Source: Eustoma russellianum
Taxonomy: Eukaryota; Streptophyta; Magnoliopsida; Gentianales; Gentianaceae
DNA: 64,000 nt
NCBI GenBank assembly: GCA_036186865.1
Contig: AP025053.1
Location: forward strand, 8,450,660 to 8,514,659
Direction of reading: 5' to 3'
Positions 9,620 to 22,553 of this stretch are shown piece by piece. How positions within the stretch are numbered: position 1 is the first letter of the stretch; every line of letters begins with the position of its first letter. A program made the position numbers and the translations under genes. The notes below the pieces were generated by a model. It was not told where the DNA came from. It saw only the letters and a list, made by a program, of their open reading frames with translations, and did not search any database.

Positions 9620-11610
9620 TTTCTAAAATATGATAAAGTGATTCTTTTCATTTGTACATGATTCATACATGTTCATTATGTGATTATTATGTGATTCTGA
9701 TAAATATAAATGTCTTGTCATTAATGTGCCTTGGAAGTTTCTACAACTTACCAAAAAGGGCAAAATTGGTATTTTGAGTTTTGTAGGAACGTGATATGCT
9801 GGAAATACTTCAAGGACTTATTCTTATCATATTTATCAAGACAAAGGTGGAATTATATTTATATCTGACCATCGGGGTCATTTCAGGAGTTTTTCTCACC
9901 AGGGGCATTTTGGTTATTTTACCCCTGAGGGTATCTTTGTTATTTTCACTCAAAGAATCTCTTGAGTATACTCTTATCTTCATTCTGGAGTTGAGCAATG
10001 ATTATTTTGAAGATTATATGGTGGCTTTATATTATTTCTCTCACATGATGATATTATTGACTATAGCGGGATATGTGACGAGTTGTGATGTCGCATTCTA
10101 TTTCTTTCTTGAAGAAACATTTATATATGCTATGGGAGCATATTTATAATCATTATACAGAAATATCAAAGGTGTTAAAAGTGTGGAAATGATCACTACG
10201 TACAAGAAGAAATAGTTGGAATTTTGGTGTTACATATTGACATAATCTTGTCAATTATTATTTGGTGATTTGTTCTTCAAAAATCTGAGTCGATATACTT
10301 CTATATATGCTCAAAAATGTCTATATTCAGGTGGAGATGATGTGTAATTCATTTTATGAGTTGGTGACAAGTGGACCAACCAAAAAGGAGCTAGTTGGCA
10401 AAAGTTGCCAACTAGGAAAGTTTAAATGTAGCCAACGGCAACTAAGGTACCTTGGAGCAGATTTTTGAGTTTGAAATTGTCAATGCCCACATGTCTATTT
10501 TCGAGACAAGAAGTTGAGGTATTTTGATGGCATTATCTTCTCTTATTATCTTCATTTGGTAAAGGATTATCAAGACTATCTATGGTGGAAATTTCGGCCA
10601 ACATTATTGTGCCAAGGTGGACCAATTTTTTTGCTTTATGTTGCCAAGTGTACAAGGCCAACCAATAATGTGATCACACTTGGACTTGATGATGAAGGTG
10701 GTGACACATGTGCATTCTTATCTCCAAGGCTCACTTCACACTATAAATAGGAGGCAATGGTGAAGAAGATGAAACTCACTTGAAAGCATTTGTTGATTTT
10801 TTTAGCTATCATCTTCTTCTTGTTGTTCTTGTTTCATTCTTTGTAGCAAAGGAAATCTTGTTGTATTTGTTGAGCTACAAGCCTCTTCACCTTCATTTGT
10901 AATATTGATTAGCCGATTCTATAAGGCTACATCAATAGGAGGTAGAGGTGTTGCAACTAAGTGTTGCATAGAAGGTGTTCATCCAAGTCTTGAATAGGGT
11001 CGATGTATAACACAAGGATCAAGCTTGGTTCTTATTGTAAGTTGATTCATACCATAATGAAATCCAAGAAAAGGTGTTTCTTGGGACTAAAGTAGGTCAC
11101 ATTGGCCGAACCAGGATAAATCCTCGGTGTTCTTATCTTGTATCTATATTTCTGTTTTCTGCCCGTTCTTACTGCTGTTTTCATACAACTTCTCACAATT
11201 TGAAAAAATAGCTAAACACTTGAAAAATTTGTGATTTTTGGTGGAGTTATACTTCAGACTGTTATCTTTTATTTGCAACAAGAATCACTTGATTTGAGCA
11301 AGGCAAAGTTAGTTTTTCAGTCGTTGAAAGATAACTGCTCCATTGTGGCTGCAACCTGACCAAATTTGAGAAAACTTGAATTTTGTATTAATCAAGAATT
11401 GTTCAAGGTCAGGGCCTTTTGGAAACATCCACTACACATCCTAAGGAGTGTTTTGATATAAAGATCAACCTTTTTGGTTGAGTATTCAAGGAGAAACATG
11501 TTTTCCAAAATCAGCAACATTCTGTCCAATTCTGTCCAAATTGACCATCCGAATCTTTTTATTTGCTTGAAGGGTCAAACGATCTTATTTTTGTCTGATA
11601 TTTGTACAGA
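9620..11610 (+). repeat. unassigned LTR-like stretch with TATA box
   Basis: No long coding frame is credible here. A CACTATAAATAGG box lies at about 10,739-10,751, followed by a leader with poly-pyrimidine and TTGTTGTTCTTG repeats. Further on comes GGCCGAACCAGGATAAATCC (about 11,103), a sequence type common near the 3' end of plant copia LTRs. Limits, target duplication and internal domain were not found, so this is only a probable LTR relic. Confidence 0.4.
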
Positions 11611-11616
11611 GTCTTG

Positions 11617-12762
11617 TTAACACATTGAAGTTAAGTTCAGACCGCCATCTTCCAATGGAGGCGTAGCATATAATACCCTAGTAACCTCTAGAACCGCTGA
11701 GCGCAGCTCTGTTGTGTCCACCGTCGGATCATCATGTAATTCCGTATCTGACGAATGCTGCATTGCAGGATTTGCATCCTCAACAACAGCCGAGACTATT
11801 GGTGTAGAAGAACAATGCAATCGGGCCAAATCCTACGCGTGTGATCTCTCAGCAACCTGCTCATCTAATGGAACTGTATCAACACAAGTGATCGCCGGCG
11901 GTGTTGAAGGGTCTAGAAGTCCGTCCGGCTCAGTAGTTAATGAAACTGACGTAGCGACCTGATTCGCTTGAGGTATAAGTCTTTCTCCGGATGGTATCGC
12001 TACCATCTTTTTCAGCGTCCAACGTTGTGTCGGCTGTGACATAGACTTTGTCGAAGGAGGAGCAGCAGTTGTTGGAGCTGGCGCAATTTCCATGTGATCA
12101 TCTTTTTTACATGGTGATGCTGAAAGCCCTAGTATACGAAAAGATGCACAGTAGGCAGGCAAATTCTCATAGACAACAGACGGAAAGAAATGATAGTCAT
12201 CACTTTGGATATACAATCTATGTGGCAGATCTTGCGATACATCAATCTCAAAACATATTCAAGCTACCGAAGGTTGCAGCAAATTTGTGGTAGCGGAATT
12301 TGCCTTCAAAGGGGTTCCAATCATGCACGCTATTTCAAACAAAGCCTCTTGCTTGTGAAGATAAACGGGGAGACCAGGCAGTGAGACCCACACCGGCACA
12401 ATAGGCATGTCAATCCGTGGTTCAAAATCATACGTCCATTCAGTGACATGCATATGATATCCCAATACCATCCATGTGTGTCGTGAGAAACATCGATAGT
12501 AATCTGCCTCAGCATCAAACTGCATCAAAAAATGCGTTGGATCAAGCAGTGTAATTTTAACGGCTGCCGTGAATCCAATCCGATCGAAGCATTTGCGGAT
12601 GGCGTCATGTTTAGGGCGGCCATACCAAAACGTTCCAACCAAACAGTGTTTGAAAGAATCGGATAATGTCGTTACCTCCTCGCGTGTGAATTTGATATCA
12701 AGAACTCCTTTGAATCTTATGATTTCACGAGGAGGGATGATCGTGGTTGAAGGTTTAAGCAA
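11617..12762 (-). pseudogene. L1-type LINE ORF1 (DUF4283), frameshifted
   Basis: The N-terminal piece (12,762 to 12,259) reads a DUF4283 domain: FKGVLDIKFTREEV, then LVGTFWYGRPKHDAIRKCFD, then VTEWTYDFEPRIDMPIVPVW. A frameshift near 12,250 is followed by YENLPAYCASFRILGLSASP (the zinc-knuckle position, with Cys and His lost), then a Pro/Thr/Ser-rich C-terminal part in a second and third frame down to 11,617. ORF2 is absent downstream. The role would be RNA binding in the LINE RNP. It sits head to tail against the 3' end of the next minus-strand LINE. Confidence 0.8.
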
Positions 12763-12984
12763 AGAGGCATAGGATCACTATGGATCCATAGCCAGCGAAA
12801 ATTTCGTGGCTGAAATCGCTGGCGGCAGCAGCCACAATATCACAATGCAAAACAGAATGGAAAATCAGAAACTGAAGAGTATTGAAATCGCATGGAAAAT
12901 CAGAAAGGTAGTATTGATCCCAACGGGCAATCGTACGATCGCCAGAGGGAAACCATTTTTCCATATATTCGTCTTAGGAAATAG
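12763..12984 (-). other. probable 5' UTR of the minus-strand LINE ORF1 unit
   Basis: This is GC-richer than its surroundings and lies between the ORF1 start and the T-run (A-tail on the minus strand) of the upstream LINE at 12,987. No coding frame; assigned by position only. Confidence 0.45.
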
Positions 12985-14282
12985 ATAAAAAAAAAATTAT
13001 TCAAGAAAGATTCGCATTATTATGCCTCACTTGTAGCGGAGAAAAACCACAGTACAAGAAGAGTCATCATGCAAATAACCAATATAAAAGTCTAAGGATT
13101 GTCAGTCTCCAATCACATATAATATACCGCATTAAAACCTTGCAAAAAAAACCATCCTTGTGGATAAAACCTTAGCGAAGGAAAAAGCGTACATATTTAT
13201 ATAATTGGAGTGATGACGTAACTGAAATAATGCCATAATGAATAAATAATCGTAAAAGTCGCCATGCGTCTAAGTATGCTGCAATTTGTGTATGCCTGTA
13301 GTGGCCATCGATTTCGCCTCATAAAACAAGCGGGTTGCACTCGTTTCCAGAATGTGGTCAGTTTTGTTTCTTGATATTTGCACATAATGATGCATGATGC
13401 GAAGAATCTAAACGTTGAAAAAAGCCACGTGGGACTGCCTTGTGCTGAAAGATCGCAAATGAGAGTCTCGCCATGAATCCATGCAAAGGAAACATAAAAT
13501 GAGGATTAATGTCAACAGTAGAATATATAGTGCATAGAAAAATGATCCAGGATATGTAGAATATGTACCCATGTTCCCTGTATCAGGAGACACTGACAAC
13601 AATAAAGGATATCGCGCAAGAGTCAAAAATTTGCAAACATATAATTTATAAGAATAATCATGAAAAGTAGATGAATGTACCCGCGTTGCCCATACCAAGA
13701 AATGATATGGACAACATATGTTTTTTATCGCCTTATCCATGTCTTAGATGTGGGATTGACTCTGTCTAAAGACTAGCTCGGGCTAACGGAGGTAATGCTG
13801 AAAGAGTCCTAAAAATGGTCAATTGATTCCGAATCTGACCATATTGAGCAAGATAGTGTGCCACCTGATTTGCTTCCCTTGGAGTATGCATCTTGAGAGA
13901 GACATAGAATTTAAAAGACCATGAAACAATATTGCTTTATGTGAACTGCCATTTTGGACCTTATGTATAACATCCTGAGCATCCACCTCCAGATCTATTG
14001 GCATCCAATAAGGTGCAAAGTATAGAAAAGCATAAAAGGCTGCCTGCAGCTCTGCCTCTGCTGGTGTCGAAAGTGGCAGATGGAATGAGATTGTGCCTAT
14101 GAAGAATCCCAGACTATCACGTAAGATAGCCCCTGCGGCTGCTGTAATATTCCCATGTGCTGCATCCACATTCAACTTGTATCACCCAGTCGAGGGGAAC
14201 ATCCAGCATACTATCCGACATCTTGGAGTTCGCAAGATAGGTGAAAGACCACAAGACACTAAGCTAGCATCTGAAATAGCAT
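12985..14282 (-). pseudogene. 5'-truncated L1-type LINE with RNase H end of ORF2
   Basis: On the minus strand RNase H sequence begins near 14,230. A frame with one stop reads RCRIVCWMFP, the usual lead-in, then KLNVDAAHG. The clean part (14,175-13,819) contains VDAAHGNITAAAGAILRDSL (first catalytic Asp), TPAEAELQAAFYAFLYF (Glu) and IDLEVDAQDVIHKV (Asp). Downstream is a 3' UTR with the conserved block CCGCATTAAAACCTTG and the GTACATATTTATA segment, ending in A10 (T-run at about 12,987). RNase H of plant L1 elements degrades the RNA strand after cDNA synthesis. EN, RT and zf-RVT are missing. Confidence 0.85.
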
Positions 14283-15805
14283 ATTTTTTTACCTCATTGT
14301 GCTGATGACCAATCATAAATTGTTTGTCAAAACATAAGTTTTAGGAGACTCTCCTACAGAAAGAGTAAACGAAATGCATAATGGTATACATAGAAACCTG
14401 CATAAAAGCAAACGGATAATGCACAAATGTAAAATGTACATAACAAATTCTAATGCTAATGTGGCGCCTTGTTGAGAGACTGCGTCCGATGCTTTGAATA
14501 CAGCGTCATGACATCGTGCTCGCACCAGTAGTATATGCCACATGTAAATCAAAATTAAGAAAACAAGAGGAGTACAGAAAGAATGAATATCAACAGGACT
14601 ATGATCATACCGATGTTGCCTGCATTCATAACGAATACAGACAAACCATATGTTAAAACATCCCTTCATACGATTGCAGAGATGTTGCCCTTGTTTGCTC
14701 CATATATGCCGGTGTTGCTCATAGTAAATCACAATAGAGAAAGTTATGAGTACCAAGGGATCGAATGCTTGGGGGCGGGTATGAGAATGAAGTAAGTAAA
14801 TATAATGAAAGAATCACGTACCCATGTTTTCTGTCCAGTCCATTGAAGGAGAATCATATGCATAACCAAAATGATAGCGCACAAGCATGAATGGAAATGC
14901 CTTCAAATATCGCCTCACGAGACACATTAAAATATAAATTGTTAAGCAAATTGCACCATGTAATCTGCTACAAATAAAATGAATTAGTAAAAGACCATAC
15001 CCATGTTGCATATGCCACTGATGGACATAGGCAACGATGTGTGTAGCGCGCCAGCCCATTAGGAGACATGAAATCATTGACGGATATTTGGTATAGTAGT
15101 ATCTAATATAATTGCGCCATGTATATCACAAGGCAAATCTCTGATAGGTGTATATAATGTCAAACCCGCCGATTTGTAGCCATATCTAGATAACGTATGT
15201 GCAGCTGTATTGGTCTCCTGTGGACAATAAGAAAGGGTCGCTGAATTTAGCCGCAACAATTGTGTTGTGCGCTGTAAATCCGTCGACAAAGAACCTGTAT
15301 ATCGTTGTGGAGCTGAAAGATAGGATAGCAACATGCGGCAATCCGTCTCAATAAGAAGTTGGTCATGCATGCAAGTGTAATAAATGAGAGCATATTGCAC
15401 AGCTCTCAATTCGGCCCATAAAGGAGGGGATGATGGCAATGAGAAACAAATAGAAGAGACCAAATCCCCTTGATAATTCCGTAACACGCCCCAGCAGCTG
15501 CCGCATTACGGCCAACCGATGCATCCACATCAAGCTTTAACTTACCTGTCGGAGGCAATACCCAACGAACTATTCTATGATGACGTTGGTGCAATGAAGG
15601 TGAGAAATTCCTTTCTACCAAGTGTGGTATATTTTGTGTAAATTTAAACCCTTGTATTGACGCACAACACGTATAGATATGATTGCGCACACTCTCAAAT
15701 AACCTCCTGTATGAGAAACAATTATCTCCAAAACGTACACTTGTATACTCCTTCCAAACAGCCCACGTAAGCAAAGATATATTAATCGGCCAAATGGCCA
15801 TTATT
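14283..15805 (-). pseudogene. second 5'-truncated L1-type LINE with RNase H end
   Basis: The upper piece (15,801-15,406) encodes the linker before RNase H (WAVWKEYTSVRFGDNCFSYR) and its start, RIVRWVLPPTGKLKLDVDAS. A frameshift near 15,490 leads to 15,487-15,074 with WAELRAVQYALIYY (Glu), LLIETDCRMLLSYL (Asp) and the closing YCPQETNTAAHTLSRYGYKS. A long 3' UTR (15,073-14,290) holds two degenerate copies of the GTTGCC...GGCAAC hairpin and ends at a short T-run near 14,286. Truncation at the 5' side falls in the (TA)n tract at 15,811. It stands in tandem with the preceding LINE, same strand. Confidence 0.85.
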
Positions 15806-15807
15806 GC

Positions 15808-15810
<3 letters not shown>

Positions 15811-15856
<46 letters not shown>
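15811..15856. repeat. (TA)n microsatellite
   Basis: An uninterrupted TA run marks the 5' truncation point of the LINE on its left and the start of LTR-like DNA on its right. Confidence 0.95.
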
Positions 15857-15857
<1 letters not shown>

Positions 15858-17100
15858 GGCTTATGTATATATACTAAGTGTGAAATAAATTGCTTTGGAC
15901 AAGTTTATGGTTATAGATATATACAAGGTAAAGTATAGTAGAATATATGATTTCTTTATATATATTATCATGAAGTATGAAGTCATATGTAAAGAAATGG
16001 AAAATTAGAGTTTTTTTGGTCATTTTACTAAGTATAATATGTATGTTTTAAGAAAATATGATGAAGAAAAGTGAAGAAAAATTGGGTTGTTTATGGGTGT
16101 GTTTGCCGAGAGCTTTGAGGAGGAAAAGAGAGTGTACTTTCATGGTTTAGAATATGATAATATGAGAAGGTTTAAGAAGCATGTAGATGATGACAAGTAT
16201 AAGTGGTTAAGGCGTATGGATACATGTGTCACACTTCTTAACATGTTTTAATAGTTCATGGTATCGGTGTGATTTTACTGTGCGTTGATAGTTTATGACA
16301 TCGGTGCGATTTTACTGCGTATGTACAGTTTATGACATATGGTTGAATTTACTTTGTATGGACAGTTTATGACGTCTGGTTGAATTTACTATGTATGGAC
16401 ATTTTATGACATCGGGTTGAATTTACTTTGTATAGACATTTTATGACATCAGATTATTTAATCGTTATCTTTATAGAGTTTTCATGGCATTGTTTATGAA
16501 ACCGCATCATAAGAATATCGAATTTACAGAACTAGTATGACTTATGGTATAGCAAGGTTACTTTAATGATGATATAGTTGTTACCGGTATTTTGTTATAT
16601 TTATGTGATGCACTTTATTTAAAATGTTGGATACATGAAATGTTATGTTCTTTATTTACGTATCATTACTACCCCATTGCGCATGCATGGTCCATATGAC
16701 GTATCTAGACGGATTACTTGCTAGTCGATTATGTTTTATCGCTCATACTTGCCTTATCACATTGCAGACATCAGGAAGATTGATCCACTACTTCTAGAGG
16801 ACATACCCCGACTAGAGCATCCATAAGTTGAAACGTAGGCCGGAGTTATGTATCGGTTATTTCAAATTTTGATCATGAAGTACATAGATTATTGGAGATG
16901 TTGTACATTATGACTTGTACGCACTTTGGAAGATCTGTATTATTATGCATGTCATATGTTTATCTTTATTTTGCTTCCGCTATCTCGATTTACGATTCAT
17001 GTTGACATGTATATGTATAGTATCGATGCCTTGTACTTCTTGTAGTAGAGTACGACAGGTGCACCATGCCAAAAACCGTAGTTCCGGGTGGGGCGCTACA
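15857..17100 (+). repeat. LTR fragment, right end intact (GGGGCGCTACA), with 37-bp tandem repeats
   Basis: The last about 90 bases (TTGTACTTCTTGTAGTAGAG, GTGCACCATGCC, GGGGCGCTACA) match the end of the 3.3-kb solo LTR at 22,553, so both belong to one LTR family, probably Ty3/gypsy. Six degenerate 37-bp units (TTTATGACATC.GGTTGAATTTACT) run from 16,252 to about 16,460. The left end was not found. The right end cuts the copia integrase of the relic that follows. Confidence 0.65.
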
Positions 17101-19226
17101 TCTAGTACGACTAGGACCAAACAAGTCAATATGCAATAATTCCAAGATTCTAGATGCGCTAACCTCATTCTTGAGCTTAAGTGATTCACGTATTTGTTTG
17201 CCCTTAATACAAGATTCACACAACTTAAAGTTAGCTAAATCAAGTTTAGGCATTCCTCATACTAGATTCTTATGTTGAACTATTTCAAGAGTGAAAATAC
17301 CAATGTGTCCTAAACATCTATGCCATAAATTCACATTCGGTTCATTTCACATAAAATGCTTTACTTTTGCATCTAACATATCATCCATAGACAATGTTAA
17401 AATATTTCCTTCTCTTTTTCCTCTTCATACTATTTCTCCTCATTATTAACAATATTGAAGTATGGGTGAGAACAATTCACATCAAAACCACTATCAAGAA
17501 AGTGTGAAATACTAAGAAAATTATAGGATAAGTTGCTTACCAAGAATACATTAGAAAGGGTGCTTGGATTTCCAATTGTTCCCTTTCTAATTATTTTACC
17601 TTTGTTGTCATCTACAAAGGTTATAGAGCCTCCTTTTGTTACCTTCTTTAAATTTGAAAATAAGATTGGATCTCTCGTCATATGTCTTGAACAACCACTG
17701 TCATGAAACCACTTGTTTTCTACAACTTTTTTCTATATGATCCCTGCAAAGTGTAACAATCATTTAGGTACCTCTATTTTGGGTCCGTAAGGGTTAGTGA
17801 TTCAACCCTGTATTGTATTGTTTTACCGCCTTTTCTAGATCTCCGTTTCTTGATCTCAAAACGGAGATCTTGGTTTTCATTACAACATTTTTTGATGTCA
17901 AAGATTCAATTTCAGATCTCAATGAGTTAATCAAACTAGACGACTCGTCTTTTGAATCGTTTAATTGAGATACAAGATTTGTGCTAGAAGATTTTAACAA
18001 TTTCTTGCCTTCAATTAAGCGTTTCTTTTCTTTTGAAAGAGTCTTAGTGAACTTATGTAACTCAAGATATTGACCAAACAAATCATCATAAGAAGGTTCA
18101 GAATCAGAATGAGAATTTACTTCACTGGATGCTTTGGATGCAAAGCGTACCTGAGCCGTTTCCTCTTCATCTTCTTCACTTTAAGAATCAGATGAATCAC
18201 TCTATAAAGATGCTTTGAGGTCTCTTCTTATACTTCTTTGCTTAGATTCTGAGACAGGCCTAGTTTTTGTCCATTGCTTGTCATGTTTTTTGTTTATAGT
18301 TTTGTTTGAGTCATTGTTCGGACAGCCATAAGAGATGCGTCCAAATCTTCCACAATCATGACACTTAATATCTTTATCAATATTCATAATTCTATTGTTT
18401 TTAGACAAAGTAGGATTATGTTTGTTTTCAAAAGACTTTCTCAAAACTTTCTTAATCTTTTTGCAAACAAGATTAGATCTTCGTTATCAGAATTCGGTGT
18501 CACTGTCATCTACGCGATCAGAAGAAATAGCGACGTATTCATTTGATGTGAAAGCTATGGTCTTGCCTTGTTTAGAAGTTGATTCAGATTTCCTTAGAGT
18601 GAGTTTGTTTTCATATACCTTTAGAGATCCGATCAATTCTTCCATTTTTATTGACTTTGTTTCTTACTTTCTTCAATTGCAGTCCCTTTAGGATCCCAAC
18701 GGATTGGAGGCTTCTCAAGACTTTCTGTACTTTTTCTTGTGAAGAGAAAACCTTTCCAAGAGACCAAGAGATTTATAGATGTTACTCAACCTCAAATCCA
18801 TATCAACAATAGATTCATTTGACAATAATTTAAAGGATTCAAAAGTAAACATAAGCATATTGATCTTAGACTTTTTTACCTGACTAGTTCCTTCATGCTT
18901 CATTTCTAGACAATTCCACATCTATTGAGCACTAGAGCAATTAGAGACATAACTAGATTCATTTTTACTTAAACTATTTCAGAGAAGTTGTATGGCTTTA
19001 GCATTCATACTCAACTTCTTTTTATCACCACTAGTATATTCTTGTTTAGGTTTTACAACCTCCAAAGTAGCACCATCAACCGTGGATTTTTTACATGGAA
19101 CAAAAGGACCATTATCTATTATAGACCATAAATCTATATGAATAGCCATTAAAAAAAGTTTCATGCGATGTTTCCATTGATTAAACGACTCACCATCAAA
19201 AATTTGAGGCATTTGGCTTGACATAC
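17101..19226 (-). pseudogene. Ty1/copia relic E: gag, protease-linked region and integrase start
   Basis: In sense order on the minus strand: gag N-terminus (19,224-18,979: SQMPQIFDGESFNQWKHRMK), UBN2-type gag core (18,921-18,715), and a zinc knuckle CHDCGRFGRISYGC (18,360-18,300) whose His is replaced by Arg. Then come a coiled coil with EKKRLIEGKKLLKSS (18,081-17,794), the post-protease segment (MTRDPILFSNLKKVTKGG, 17,681), and the pre-integrase zinc finger end LCESCIKGKQ with LELLHIDLFGPSRTR (17,253-17,110). Frameshifts and stops separate these pieces. The integrase is cut at 17,100 by an LTR end, so RT and RNase H are gone. The gag start continues at 22,554 beyond the inserted solo LTR. 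Closest kin in the window is copia D. Confidence 0.85.
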
Positions 19227-22200
19227 TGTTGTATCCACCACGTCTGCAGATGTAATTACTAAATTTTCAAACCTTGTAATCAATTTCCGAAGGCTCAAGA
19301 GGAAATGAATTTTTTTTATGTATGTCTTAGAATTGTTTAATTAAACAACTACTTAAATTAAATCCTACAAAAAAACAAACAACAAAAATATCATTTAGGG
19401 CATCAAGGGGGAAGGAAAGTGACCAAAGAGCCCTTAAGAAGGCCGGCCACTTTCCCTCCAAAAGCCCCACAAATATCCTCCCATTCTAGAAGGATCTCAA
19501 GACAAAAAGCTTCCTCATTTACAAAAGTAGCCACCCTAATACTCAACTTTTCCATGCATGCAAAGAAACCATAATTATGCCCCCTCCACCCTATTAAATT
19601 CGGCCGACCTCTCCCTTAAAGCAAACCAACAAACACCCAACAATTCACTCTACTTGGTACTCAACTTGATTATCCAACTAACCATCTCCTCCATCCAAAG
19701 CCCCAAGGGTTTCAGCCACCAAGAAGAACACCAAGAACAAGTGATCCAAGACCCTTCAAGGCTAGCTCTCCAACTATCAAGGTATGAATATAGCTCCCAG
19801 CATTACATCCTTCATCCTTCAAGACTTTGTATTGAGTTTAATCTAAGAATCCTCCCTAATTAAACCCCCCAACCCGTGACCTATATTCATAACCATGGAG
19901 GATATCAACCTCAAGAAGTCTAGGAGGTGTAAGACATCAAGAGCTCCAACAAGGTAAGATCTTTTCACACCCCTTTAAGCCTCTACTATTTCTCTCATCA
20001 AAGAATTTTGTTCACCACTCCTAGGAATGTAAACCATGTAGGAGGAGGAAGGTGGTTCTCAAGGCTCTTAGGAAGACCCATCAACAAAGACTCAACCTTT
20101 GAACAAAGAAGACAAGTATCCATTGATTCTTCCTTGAGATGTTGAAGATCCTTGAATAAGATGTCTAGAGATTTTAAGTTTCAGTCTTGCTTTGCTAGGA
20201 CTCATACGATAATTATAGCATGCTCAAATTCTGGTAAAAATGGTTAAGATGACCTATCTGAAGCATGTTTATGAAAATAAGGAAGTAGTTTTGTATCTAG
20301 ACTAACTGATTACCTTGTGTGACAAAATGAGATGGAAATTTTAAGATTATCTCACCCCCTAAACACGGCCTTAAGGAGTTTTAAGGGAATGCGATGATTC
20401 ACCTTTATTATGTCCCTAGAATATTTTAGATAACACCTAAATGGTTAAGTATTACTTGAATACTATAAGTTAGAGGGATCTTTGGAGTTCTTTGCCATGA
20501 CCTATGTAGGGCTACAGGATATGTTAAAATATGATTAAGAGACCAATGGTTGAGGGAATAAATCACTTGAAGGATTGGACATATGTTAAGGAGGAAAAAG
20601 AAGCCAACCTGGAAGGCATATTAACCTCAACACCCACGATTTTATTCGATGAAAAGGGAAGGAGATGAACTAATTTATTTACCATGTTATGAAGGTGTTT
20701 GGAGATTATTTTGACACATAAGTTTCACTCAAATTAATGGGAAAGGGACTGTTTTCGTAGATGACCACATTTGACAAACTCTAAAGGCTTTAAGTTGCTC
20801 GTTATGAAGGAATAGGTAATGTTATGGGACTGCTTTGTGTACTTCCTTTGATTGGACATATTCATGTGATTCTAATAGTTTAAAATGTTTATTTGAAGCT
20901 ATTGAAGATGTGATTGAAGGTGTAACCACTGGAATGGTTACAAGACTCAAAGAGAAGCCCGAAACTACCATAAACAAAATTGTTGCATCCGTTAAATTAT
21001 CGCATTAGATCGTTTATTGTATACGGACTTATTCACGGCTTAATTAATGAACAGAAAGGTTAAGGTTTGATTAAAATTAAACCTTAGGATGAATAGAGGT
21101 TTTTGAGGGAAAAGGAAGACATGAGGGTCATTTTTGGGTGCCGTTTATGGGCTTAGGACCGAAGTGGGCTGTTTCGGCACGATAGGAAAGGTAGTCTTGT
21201 CCGGCTTTCATAACCACCTAACATCATCACTAATGCATGGATAAATGATAATGGACCTAAACTAATAAGTTGGTAAAGGAATTCCGATAATTAAGGCGGT
21301 TTTGGGGTGAAACCATGGATTAAGATGATACGGTACTAAGCTGAAATTTTTTCTTTTCGTTATGAATAGGTTATGACTAAAGTTGTTTGGATATGATCGT
21401 AAGGACGCTCTGACGCTTTAGTACGCATTGCATACTGCATCATGCATCACATGCACGTCATGATGCATTTTTTTAAGGAAAATTATGTTTTAAAAGGAAG
21501 GTAAAGACAGTTCTTAAAAACCCGTAATGAACGTTCGGTCTTCCCGATTGATTCCAGTTATGTTCTGTTCTGCCTGGTTATTCCATTAGGGTAGCCGTTA
21601 GACCCATATTAGGTGTACGTTATGTTCTGCCCGGCTATTCCATTAGGATTGCCGGTAGGCCCTTATGTGTATATGATTGTTCTGCCTGGTTGACCGCGGT
21701 GGTGGTGGCCAGTAGACCCATGAGAGGTATACGTTATGTTCTGCCCGGGTGCTAATTGCGGTAACCGGTAGACCCTTCGGGGTAAATGATTTATTCTGAC
21801 TCACATGTGGTATTATTTTTTCTGACTCATGCGGGGTATTATTCTGATGGAATCACTCGTAGTTGACGCTCGGTTCATATGGAGAAAGGAAAAAGGGGCC
21901 ATAGCTATACCTGTTTTTTCTGTTCTGTTCTGATCTGTCATGTACGGTTCTATTCTGTTCTGTCCTGTCCGGTTTCGTATGCATAGTTCTGTTATGTTTT
22001 TTCTTACATGTCTTCATGCTGCATTACATCACATGAACCTTAGCTCGACGGAAGAATGGTATGTTCTAGATGATAAGCTCATCAGTATGTCCGGCAGGTA
22101 TGACCTTTACAGCAAGAACTTACACTGGTGGGTTTATGATCTTATTTACGGTTCTGATATGTTTCGGTAGAATGGTGGGATATTAGTTGGGTGACTGTAT

Positions 22201-22553
22201 CACTCGTACCTTATTATCATTTTCAGAGCCTCAGGAGCCGGTGATAGAGAATGTGGAAAATGAGCCTCAGATGCCCTACCCATGAGAGTTGCCGAAGCTT
22301 AGAAGTTGATGTTCTGTTTTGTTGACTTTCGAAATATTTTAGAATTCTGTTTTATGGATTGTGATATGTAAGATGCAATGTACGATGTTTGTTATGTTTT
22401 AGCTCTGCCACTTTCTTTTCCACTGTTTGATGTTTTAAATCAGTAGTCCATGCTCGTGGAACAATGCTGGTAATACATCGACACCTTGTACTCTCCTTAG
22501 CGAAGTACGGTGGGTGCACCGTACCTGGGTATAGTCGGGTACGGGGCGCTACA
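19227..22553 (+). mobile_element. 3.3-kb solo LTR inserted in copia gag
   Basis: Begins TGTTGTATCC, ends GGGGCGCTACA, 3327 bp. Flanks are catac (19,222-19,226) and cttac (22,554-22,558), a target duplication with one mismatch. Removing the LTR plus one duplicate restores the gag leader seen uninterrupted in copia D at about 54,240. Degenerate repeats of a TTCTGCC(T/C)GG...CCGGTAGACCC unit lie at 21,550-21,780. The long size and end sequence suggest a Ty3/gypsy chromovirus (Tekay/Del-like), by inference. No internal coding remains. Confidence 0.85.

Noticed and set aside
9796..10750. Hydrophobic short frames (117 and 78 codons)
   Set aside because: They lie in LTR-like AT-rich DNA, with no recognised domain and no conserved start context.
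21940..22170. 76-codon frame in the 3.3-kb solo LTR
   Set aside because: No homology recognised, and it lies wholly within LTR sequence.
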